NCBI GenBank assembly: GCA_947176285.1
Contig: CAMWQF010000214.1
Span: 1-5,432, forward strand
DNA from: an uncultured Porphyromonadaceae bacterium
GTDB lineage: Bacteria; Bacteroidota; Bacteroidia; Bacteroidales; Muribaculaceae
Direction of reading: 5' to 3'
Length of the DNA stretch: 5,432 bases
Positions 1-5,432 of this stretch are shown here, in pieces. Both the position numbers and the translations under genes were made by a program. Each line of letters opens with the position of its first letter. Positions within the stretch are counted from its first letter, which is position 1. Under the pieces are notes generated by a model, which was not told the origin of the DNA, made no database searches, and saw nothing but the letters and a program-made list of their open reading frames with translations.

Positions 1-39
1 AATTCATGAGTTTATAACATATATTATTTGATTGGGATT

Positions 40-669
40 ATGAATATTAAGATATGGGCTGACTACGCTTGTCCTTACTCATATATGGGTGAAAAACAGT
101 TGATGGACATAATAGAACAACTTGGTCTTTCAGACAAGGTAAAAATTCAATTTCTGACGTATCAGCTTGATCCGAACGCGCCGGTGATTCCAACGGAGAC
201 TATGACTCAGCATTTTATGGATGGCCATGCTTACACGGCGGAGCAGACTCAGCATCTTATGGAAAAGATTACAAATATGGCTGCTCGTGTAGGGCTAGAC
301 TACCATCTTGCCACTACTCAGGTTTGCAGCACGTTTGATGCCCATAGATTGATGGAATATGTGCAGGCAACATCATCGCAAGCCACAGCGATCAAATTCA
401 ATTTTGCGCTCTTCTACGCCAACTTTACGGAAAACCTCAGGCTGTCAGACCATAATGTCCTTATATCAATAGCGAATAAATGCGGTTTGGATTCCACAGC
501 AGTAAAGGCAGTCCTTGAAAGCGACGAGTATGCCGCTCAGGTGAAAGCGGAAGAGCAGGAAGTGGATCAGCGCAAGGATTTTAACCTAATTCCATATATG
601 TTGTTCGAAAATACTACCGTATTGCAGGGCGTAATCACCCCCGGTGAATTGAAAAAAGCCCTTGTATAA
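40..669 (+). CDS. DsbA/FrnE-family thioredoxin-fold oxidoreductase, CPYS active site
   Basis: Seen: a 209-residue protein with no signal peptide or membrane segment, so probably cytoplasmic. It opens with a beta strand leading into C11-P-Y-S14, the place where FrnE-like DsbA proteins carry CPWC or CPFC. The family's conserved segment appears as STFDAHRL at residues 97-104, and I184-P185 fits the cis-proline loop facing the active site. The ending LQGVITPGELKKAL matches the family's last strand and helix. Known: this family (FrnE, related to 2-hydroxychromene-2-carboxylate isomerases) contains thiol-disulfide oxidoreductases and glutathione-dependent isomerases. Inferred: with only one active-site cysteine it cannot do ordinary dithiol chemistry; a monothiol redox, isomerase or binding role is more likely, and the substrate is unknown. 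Start: ATG at 40 is preferred over an in-frame TTG at 28, because the fold begins directly at MNIKIWADY and the TTG adds only four residues. It converges on dtd. Other cysteines are C96 and C148. Confidence 0.88.
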   Translation: MNIKIWADYACPYSYMGEKQLMDIIEQLGLSDKVKIQFLTYQLDPNAPVIPTETMTQHFMDGHAYTAEQTQHLMEKITNMAARVGLDYHLATTQVCSTFDAHRLMEYVQATSSQATAIKFNFALFYANFTENLRLSDHNVLISIANKCGLDSTAVKAVLESDEYAAQVKAEEQEVDQRKDFNLIPYMLFENTTVLQGVITPGELKKALV

Positions 670-748
670 CAAGTCAAGCACTTGCATTACAAAAATTATG
701 TCTTGGAAATTTTATTTACAGTTACAAAAATCCTATCGAGCCACTTAA

Positions 749-1201
749 TTATTCGCGGAGGTGGGAGTCAATTATGATGGTGACTGGACCATCGTTGATT
801 AAGGATACTTGCATATCGGCTCCGAATACGCCTTTCTTTACTTCTTTGCCTAAAAGTTGCGATAATTTATCGCAATATGCATCATATAAAGGAATTGCGA
901 GGTTGTGTCCTGCCGCATGGATATAACTGGGTCGGTTGCCTTTCTTGGTGGATGCCATGAGAGTGAATTGGCTGACAGCTAATATATCTCCATCAGCATC
1001 AATTATTGATCGGTTCATCACTCCGTTTTCATCAGGAAATATCCTCATGGCGACTGTCTTGGCTGCCAGCCAGTCGACGTCTGCCAACGAATCATTCTCC
1101 GCAATACCCACCAAAATCATCAGTCCTTTCGAAATACTGCTGAAAAGTTTTCCTTCTATTGATACAGACGCTTCTGTGACCCTTTGAATAACCAATCTCA
1201 T
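749..1201 (-). CDS. dtd: D-aminoacyl-tRNA deacylase (D-Tyr-tRNA deacylase)
   Basis: Hydrolyses the ester bond between a D-amino acid and tRNA, also clearing glycine mischarged on tRNA-Ala, so that D-residues do not enter translation. It acts in the cytoplasm as a homodimer. Seen: 150 residues, the normal family length, complete from the MRLVIQRV start. The active-site signature SQFTL is at residues 77-81, followed by the KGNRPSY segment (88-93 region), and the C-terminal NDGPVT motif is at 136-141. Its Gly138-Pro139 pair is the known cross-subunit Gly-cisPro element that rejects L-amino acids. All key elements are intact. The ATG lies only 3 bases after the stop of the upstream GH43-like gene, which implies co-transcription and possibly translational coupling. 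The leader is A/T-rich without a Shine-Dalgarno sequence. No convincing terminator is visible downstream in the 79 bases before the convergent DsbA-like gene. Confidence 0.97.
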   Translation of the reverse strand: MRLVIQRVTEASVSIEGKLFSSISKGLMILVGIAENDSLADVDWLAAKTVAMRIFPDENGVMNRSIIDADGDILAVSQFTLMASTKKGNRPSYIHAAGHNLAIPLYDAYCDKLSQLLGKEVKKGVFGADMQVSLINDGPVTIIIDSHLRE

Positions 1202-1204
1202 AAT

Positions 1205-2326
1205 TTAAAAACTTAAAATGACCGAATCTTTTTCTTTTGCCTTCTTGTCACTCCAAGATTTAAGCCGGTTATACTCTTTTTTAGTTATTCTCATGAATGA
1301 ACCATGCTGAGGACGTTTCACTCCTTTGATATTTTGAGGATTGGAAAAATTACGCATGTTTTTATCGGCTTCGCATATACGATAGTTGCGAGGCTTGGAA
1401 GAGTATTCAATATATCCGATATGCCATGTATCTTCTCCTGGAAGTTGGAATGCCGAGACTCCCTCACATTTCTTGTTGCCTTCAAAATCGATATAATCAT
1501 CGTCAATCGGAGTGCTCCATGGGCCTGTCAGGCTGGGACTGGTGGCAGTGAAGAGACCCGGTTTGCCCCCCTCTTTCTTGATCATCATGTGCCATAACCC
1601 ATCAGCAGGCACCCAATTAATGTCGGCATCAATAGTGGCGTATCCCCAGTCGAAAAGCAACTTAGGCTGAGTCAATTTAGTGAAAGATTCATCAGCATAT
1701 GAATAATACATACGATCATATGGTTCTTCATCTCTATTCCACATAGAATAATATATCATGTAGCCTCCTTTATTACCATCGGGCCATTCGTAGGTGGCAT
1801 CCCACATTATCTGTGGTGCCCAAACTCTATTAATGGTTGACCAATCGTTGTACGCACTTTCTGCTTCAGGATTACAAAAAATCTCTATCCCTTTGCGATA
1901 ATCAAATGAAGTGGATTCCCAATTAATTAGGTCGTCACTAGTAAGGAGACAGATGCCGTAATTGTCCCAAGTCTCTTTTTTACCAAGCCTTTTGCGCGAC
2001 GCTTCATTAGCTTCCATATCGGTGCAAACCATCAGAAAACCCTTGTCATCGTGACGACGGCAAATAAAAGCGTCACGCGTGCGCCCCTCAATGGGAGCCA
2101 TAATATGATCACTGAAAATGGAATCACCCTCAAGCAGATCTTGATAATTGATGCCATCTTTACTGATGGCATATGCAGTCCAAGCAGGTCCGGCGTCGTT
2201 CATATGGCAATATAGCATATGGTCTCCTTTTTGGAGATTTCCTACTTCTTTTGGTAAATTATTAGCAGAAAACGCAGAAATGCACATCAAAGAAATGGCG
2301 GAGAAAGTTGCAAAAATAGATTTCAT
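1205..2326 (-). CDS. Secreted GH43-like five-bladed beta-propeller glycoside hydrolase
   Basis: Seen: 373 residues with an N-terminal signal peptide (Lys2, then a hydrophobic stretch to about residue 20; AFS/AN is a likely cleavage site). There is no good lipobox around C15, so a soluble periplasmic or secreted protein is favoured. GH43-type elements appear in order: RDAFI at 84-88, with D85 as probable catalytic base; WAPQIMWD at 169-176, like the family's WAP strand; IDADINW at 232-238, with D233 or D235 as probable pKa modulator; CEGVSAF at 287-293, with E288 as probable general acid; and QHGSF at 340-344, resembling the fifth-blade HG motif. Known: GH43 and related propeller enzymes act on arabinan, xylan, galactan and other plant or microbial glycans. 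The substrate cannot be read from this sequence, and no SusC/SusD genes are nearby. Start: an in-frame TTG at 2353 would lie inside the terminator U-tract of the upstream tRNA, whereas ATG at 2326 begins a proper signal peptide. It is followed 3 bases later by dtd. Confidence 0.85.
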   Translation of the reverse strand: MKSIFATFSAISLMCISAFSANNLPKEVGNLQKGDHMLYCHMNDAGPAWTAYAISKDGINYQDLLEGDSIFSDHIMAPIEGRTRDAFICRRHDDKGFLMVCTDMEANEASRKRLGKKETWDNYGICLLTSDDLINWESTSFDYRKGIEIFCNPEAESAYNDWSTINRVWAPQIMWDATYEWPDGNKGGYMIYYSMWNRDEEPYDRMYYSYADESFTKLTQPKLLFDWGYATIDADINWVPADGLWHMMIKKEGGKPGLFTATSPSLTGPWSTPIDDDYIDFEGNKKCEGVSAFQLPGEDTWHIGYIEYSSKPRNYRICEADKNMRNFSNPQNIKGVKRPQHGSFMRITKKEYNRLKSWSDKKAKEKDSVILSF

Positions 2327-2345
2327 GATAGTAGGTGTTACGATG

Positions 2346-2380
2346 AAAAACAAAAAGTCCGGCAGTTAATACTGTCGGAC
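2346..2380 (-). terminator. Intrinsic terminator after tRNA-Ser
   Basis: On the minus strand GTCCGACAGT and ACTGCCGGAC form a 10-position stem (nine Watson-Crick pairs, one A-C mismatch) around the loop ATTA, followed by TTTTTGTTTTT. The stem begins 4 bases after the tRNA 3' end, so it most likely ends the tRNA transcript. It also lies 19 bases before the start codon of the GH43-like gene on the same strand. Confidence 0.9.
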
Positions 2381-2384
2381 CTTG

Positions 2385-2471
2385 CGGTGAGGACGAGATT
2401 CGAACTCGTGGTAGGATTGCTCCTACGTCAGTTTAGCAAACTGGTGGTTTCAGCCACTCACCCACCTCACC
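2385..2471 (-). tRNA. tRNA-Ser, anticodon GCU
   Basis: An 87-nucleotide class II tRNA that reads AGC and AGU codons. The acceptor stem is a perfect 7-bp match (GGTGAGG with CCTCACC) with discriminator G at 2385. The D-stem is GGT/ACC. The anticodon loop TTGCTAA places anticodon GCT at 2435-2437. The anticodon stem CCAGT/ACTGA has four pairs plus a C-A mismatch at its base. The long variable arm typical of serine tRNAs is a perfect 6-bp hairpin (GTAGGA, loop GCAA, TCCTAC; 2411-2426). The T-arm is ACGAG, TTCGAAT, CTCGT (2393-2409). The 3' CCA is not encoded: the bases after the discriminator are CAA, so the end must be added by CCA nucleotidyltransferase. A consensus promoter lies about 28 bases upstream and an intrinsic terminator directly downstream. 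Confidence 0.98.
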
Positions 2472-2498
2472 ATTAGAGGATTTCCCTCATTTGCGATG

Positions 2499-2530
2499 CA
2501 AAGTTAATAAGTTTTTTTCAATCCTCCAAA
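2499..2530 (-). promoter_or_regulatory. Bacteroidetes-type promoter for tRNA-Ser
   Basis: On the minus strand, TTTG (2527-2530) is followed after exactly 20 bases by TAACTTTG (2499-2506). This matches the Bacteroidetes primary sigma consensus TTTG, about 19-21 bases, TAnnTTTG. Transcription would start near 2492, leaving a leader of about 20 bases to be trimmed by RNase P before the tRNA 5' end at 2471. Confidence 0.82.
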
Positions 2531-2545
2531 TATTTTGACGATTAT

Positions 2546-2576
2546 TTTAGAATATCATTCATTTTTCGTAATTTTG
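2546..2576 (+). promoter_or_regulatory. Probable promoter of the tricorn-like protease gene
   Basis: TAATTTTG at 2569-2576 is a full match to the TAnnTTTG -7 box. TTTA at 2546-2549, 19 bases upstream, is a one-mismatch -33 element. A start near 2583 would give an A/T-rich leader of about 36 bases before the ATG at 2620, with no Shine-Dalgarno sequence. It points away from the tRNA-Ser promoter, and the two -33 elements are 15 bases apart. Confidence 0.65.
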
Positions 2577-2619
2577 TATCGTGTTTAGACTAGTATTCAA
2601 ATATGATAATGACATAATT

Positions 2620-5432
2620 ATGAAAAGGAAACTTTTTTTATCCTTGCTGACGATGGCATCCACTATGGCTGTAGCGGACTCCCCGCTATGGTTGAGAGAC
2701 GTGGCAATATCTCCTGATGGAAGTGCGATTGCATTTACATACAAAGGAGATATATTTACTGTCCCAACTTCTGGAGGGGAAGCTCGTCAGTTGACTTCAA
2801 ATGAGGCTTTTGACTCAAAACCTATATGGACTCCCGATGGAAAGAGGATTGCTTTCCGAAGCGATAGGGAAGGTAGTGATGACATTTTCATCATGAATTC
2901 TAATGGAGGGAAAGTTAAGCGACTTACTACCTCCAGCATTGCCGAAATGCCACTTGCATTCCTTAATGATTCTACACTTCTCTTTTCTGCTAATGAGATG
3001 CCTGCGCAGAAATCCGCACAAGCCCCTATCTTGCCGCAGACTTATTCGCTCAATGTAAATCGTCCGGGTACGCGCCCGTCGATGTTCCTTTCACTTCCAA
3101 TGTTGTTCTCATCTTCCGGGAAAGATGGAAAAATCATATTTACAGATAAAAAAGGATATGAAGATCCATTCCGCAAGCATGAGCGAAGTTCCGGAACCAA
3201 TGATGTCTGGCTTTATGATAATGGTGATTTCAGACAGTTGACTTCTTTCAACGGTCACGACCGCAATGCAGTGTGGGCTCCGAAAGAGGATTCATTCTAT
3301 TTCCTTTCGGAAGAAGACGGCACACTCAACGTATATGCTTCCGATCTTAATGGAAATAAACGAAAACTTACATCATTTGATAAGCATCCTGTAAGAAATC
3401 TCTCTGCATCTGACAATGGACTTATGGCGTTCAGTTGGGATGGTGAAATATACACTCTGGCAGAAGGACAGGAGCCTAAGAAAGTGAATGTCGAGATAAT
3501 AGCCGATGATTATGACTCAGATCTAGTAAAGCGTTATGTTTCTTCTGGTGCATCCTCATTTTTCGTTGCCCCGAAGGGTAATGAATTGGCAATTGTGCTT
3601 CGAGGTGATGTCTATGTGACAGATGCTAAATACAAGACTACAAAGCGTATTACAGACACTCCCGATCAGGAACGTACAGTCAGCATTTCACCCGACGGCA
3701 AGACAATGGTATATGACAGCGACCGTGATGGATATTGGCAATTGTTTACTGCTAAAATAAAGAATCCTAAAGAAGATCAGTTCGCATATGCTACTGAAAT
3801 AGTGGAAGAACCACTGTATAAGTGTGCTACGAGTGCCATGCAGCCTGTGATAAGTCCGGATGGAAAGAAAGTGGCATTCCTTGAAAACCGTTCTGAACTC
3901 AAGGTGATAGATCTTGCCACAAAGAAAGTGACAACTGCACTTGACGGGAAATTTAATTACTCTTATTCCGACGGTGACCAGCAATTTGCCTGGAGTCCCG
4001 ACAGCCAATGGCTCATTATGAATTATATTGGTGTAGGAGGATGGAATAATACCGACATTGCTCTTGTAAAAGCTGATGGCTCTGAAGTCATTGACTTGAC
4101 GGAAAGTGGTTTCAGCGATGGAAATCCAAAATGGGTGCTTGGTGGAAAAGGCATTGCATACGAATCGGCTAAATACGGCATGAAAAACACCGGCAGTTGG
4201 GGCAATCAGAGCGACATTATCCTAATGGCACTTGATGGAGATGCATGGGATGACTTCAATATGACTGAAGAAGAGGTCGAGTTGAAAGAAAAAGCAGAAA
4301 AAGACAAGGAAAAAGATGAAGCCGAGTCAAAGGATGCTAAGAAAGGTGGAAAAGACAAAAAGGGCAAGAAAGATAAGAAAGATAAGGCAGATAAGAAGGA
4401 GGAATCCAAATTTGTACCTGACCTTGCCAATCGCCGATACCGCACAAAACGTCTGACTGCAAATTCTGCAATGATTGGTGATTATTTCCTTACTCCGAAG
4501 GGTGACAAACTATATTACACTGCATCAAGCACAGAAGGAAAGAGAAATCTATATTGCCGGGATCTGAAAAAGGGAGATATATCAGTGATCTCTTCCGGAA
4601 TTTATGGAATGGAACCAGATGCAAAAGGAGATAATCTGTTCCTTTGGGGCAACGGCGGCATAAAGAAGATGTCTCTGTCGAATGACAAGATTGAAGATGT
4701 GGAATATGAAGCGCACTATGACCGCAGTCCATCTAAAGAGCGTGAATATATCTATGATCATATGCTTCGACAAGTCAACGACAAATTCTATGATGAAAAC
4801 CTGCATGGAGTTGATTGGACCTTCTATGGCGACCATTATCGCAAGTTCTTGCCTTATATTTCAAACAACCGCGACTTTGCTGAAATGCTGAGCGAAATAC
4901 TTGGAGAACTAAATGCTTCGCATACCGGAGGTCGCGCTTATGGTAATGGGACGTCTCTTTCAACATCTTCTTTAGGAGCATATTTCGATGATTCTTATGA
5001 TGGGGAAGGACTTAAGATTACAGAAATTATTGCTCGTGGACCTCTTTCTACAAAGAGCGCAGCTATAACTCCCGGGGATGTGATTCTTGCCATAGATGGA
5101 GAGTCAATTGCTCCGCGCCAGGATGTAAATCCTCTTCTTGAAGGAAAGAGCGGAAAGAAAGTTCGTCTTTCGGTGAAAGGATCAGATGGAAAGGCACGTG
5201 ATGTCATAGTTAAGCCTGTGTCAATGGGTGGACTTTCTGATCTCAGTTATCAGCGTTGGGTTGAGAATAATGAAAAATTTGTAGATAGCATTTCTGGTGG
5301 GAAAATTGGATATATCCATGTGCAGGGAATGAATACGGCAAGTTATCAGAATGCCTATGACCGTTTGCTTGGCAAATATCGCAACTGTGATGCTGTTGTC
5401 GTCGATACTCGCTATAATGGCGGTGGTTGGCT
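2620..5432 (+). CDS. Exported tricorn-like S41 family protease with PDZ domain (3' partial)
   Basis: Seen: 937 complete codons with no stop, cut by the window edge. A Sec signal peptide spans residues 1-19 (KRK, hydrophobic core, AVA/D cleavage), so the mature protein is probably periplasmic. Residues about 28 to 690 are beta-propeller, shown by WD40/TolB-like blade motifs such as ISPDG (30-34, 356-360, 411-415), WTPDG (70-74) and WSPD (458-461). A Lys/Asp/Glu-rich insertion fills 549-597. The tricorn C1-like helical region follows, with S767-H768 in NASHTGG matching the catalytic Ser-His pair of archaeal tricorn (Ser745-His746). A PDZ domain is at about 798-866 (TPGDVILAIDG), then the S41 core begins (GKIGYIHVQGM, DTRYNGGGW). 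Known: tricorn is about 1070 residues and degrades peptides made by other proteases, with entry and exit through its propellers. The nucleophile Ser and the Glu of the tetrad would lie in the missing roughly 140 residues. Inferred role: peptide degradation in the cell envelope. The start is set by the signal peptide and the upstream promoter. Confidence 0.93.
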   Translation, partial: MKRKLFLSLLTMASTMAVADSPLWLRDVAISPDGSAIAFTYKGDIFTVPTSGGEARQLTSNEAFDSKPIWTPDGKRIAFRSDREGSDDIFIMNSNGGKVKRLTTSSIAEMPLAFLNDSTLLFSANEMPAQKSAQAPILPQTYSLNVNRPGTRPSMFLSLPMLFSSSGKDGKIIFTDKKGYEDPFRKHERSSGTNDVWLYDNGDFRQLTSFNGHDRNAVWAPKEDSFYFLSEEDGTLNVYASDLNGNKRKLTSFDKHPVRNLSASDNGLMAFSWDGEIYTLAEGQEPKKVNVEIIADDYDSDLVKRYVSSGASSFFVAPKGNELAIVLRGDVYVTDAKYKTTKRITDTPDQERTVSISPDGKTMVYDSDRDGYWQLFTAKIKNPKEDQFAYATEIVEEPLYKCATSAMQPVISPDGKKVAFLENRSELKVIDLATKKVTTALDGKFNYSYSDGDQQFAWSPDSQWLIMNYIGVGGWNNTDIALVKADGSEVIDLTESGFSDGNPKWVLGGKGIAYESAKYGMKNTGSWGNQSDIILMALDGDAWDDFNMTEEEVELKEKAEKDKEKDEAESKDAKKGGKDKKGKKDKKDKADKKEESKFVPDLANRRYRTKRLTANSAMIGDYFLTPKGDKLYYTASSTEGKRNLYCRDLKKGDISVISSGIYGMEPDAKGDNLFLWGNGGIKKMSLSNDKIEDVEYEAHYDRSPSKEREYIYDHMLRQVNDKFYDENLHGVDWTFYGDHYRKFLPYISNNRDFAEMLSEILGELNASHTGGRAYGNGTSLSTSSLGAYFDDSYDGEGLKITEIIARGPLSTKSAAITPGDVILAIDGESIAPRQDVNPLLEGKSGKKVRLSVKGSDGKARDVIVKPVSMGGLSDLSYQRWVENNEKFVDSISGGKIGYIHVQGMNTASYQNAYDRLLGKYRNCDAVVVDTRYNGGGW

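Noticed and set aside
28..39. TTG at 28 as start of the DsbA-like gene
   Set aside because: It adds only MIGI before a standard ATG that begins the fold directly, and TTG starts are less common. No ribosome-binding evidence favours it.
1..39. Promoter or end of an upstream gene at the left edge
   Set aside because: TTTG at 27-30 does not have TA at the right place for a -7 box, and all three plus frames contain stops, so the 39 bases cannot be assigned.
670..684. Small hairpin CAAGT-CAAGC-ACTTG just after the DsbA-like stop, as a terminator
   Set aside because: The stem is only 5 bp and no T-run follows on either strand, so it is not a convincing intrinsic terminator.
936..1597. Plus-strand open frames opposite dtd and the GH43-like gene
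   Set aside because: They are antisense shadows without family motifs. The minus-strand genes here have full-length motifs and explain the coding signal.
2327..2353. TTG at 2353 as start of the GH43-like gene
   Set aside because: It falls in the U-tract of the tRNA terminator and would put nine residues before a complete signal peptide. ATG at 2326 is better.
2385..2471. tRNA-Ser as an integration site for a mobile element
   Set aside because: No duplicate of the tRNA 3' end, integrase or phage-like gene is visible in the window, and the flanking genes look chromosomal.
2559..5207. Minus-strand open frames opposite the protease gene
   Set aside because: They are antisense to one continuous, motif-rich reading frame and show only low-complexity or unrecognisable sequence.

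Overview
The window reads as a chromosomal segment from a Bacteroidales-type bacterium, plausibly a gut Bacteroidaceae or Muribaculaceae relative. Three things point there: two promoters match the Bacteroidetes housekeeping -7 box TAnnTTTG, start codons sit in A/T-rich leaders without clear Shine-Dalgarno sequences, and the gene content fits (a secreted GH43-type beta-propeller protein and an exported tricorn-like S41 protease). The tRNA does not encode its CCA end. The genus cannot be fixed from this sequence alone.

Layout. Positions 40-669 (+) encode a cytoplasmic DsbA/FrnE-family thioredoxin-fold protein with a CPYS active site. A 79-base convergent gap (670-748) separates it from a minus-strand block. 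Read in its own direction, that block starts with a promoter (2499-2530), then tRNA-Ser(GCU) (2385-2471), a strong intrinsic terminator (2346-2380), a secreted GH43-like protein (1205-2326), and D-aminoacyl-tRNA deacylase dtd (749-1201) only 3 bases further on. Divergent from the tRNA, a plus-strand promoter (2546-2576) drives a large tricorn-protease homologue that starts at 2620 and runs off the right edge, so its C-terminus is missing.

How the parts relate. The GH43-like gene and dtd are almost certainly co-transcribed, but no functional link between a secreted glycan-active protein and tRNA proofreading is evident. The tRNA and the protease share a 148-base divergent control region. No mobile element, CRISPR array, phage gene or defence system was found. 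I do not see an undescribed system here. The points most worth a second look are the missing second active-site cysteine, the highly charged repetitive insertion in the protease, and the unusual tRNA/terminator/GH43/dtd arrangement.
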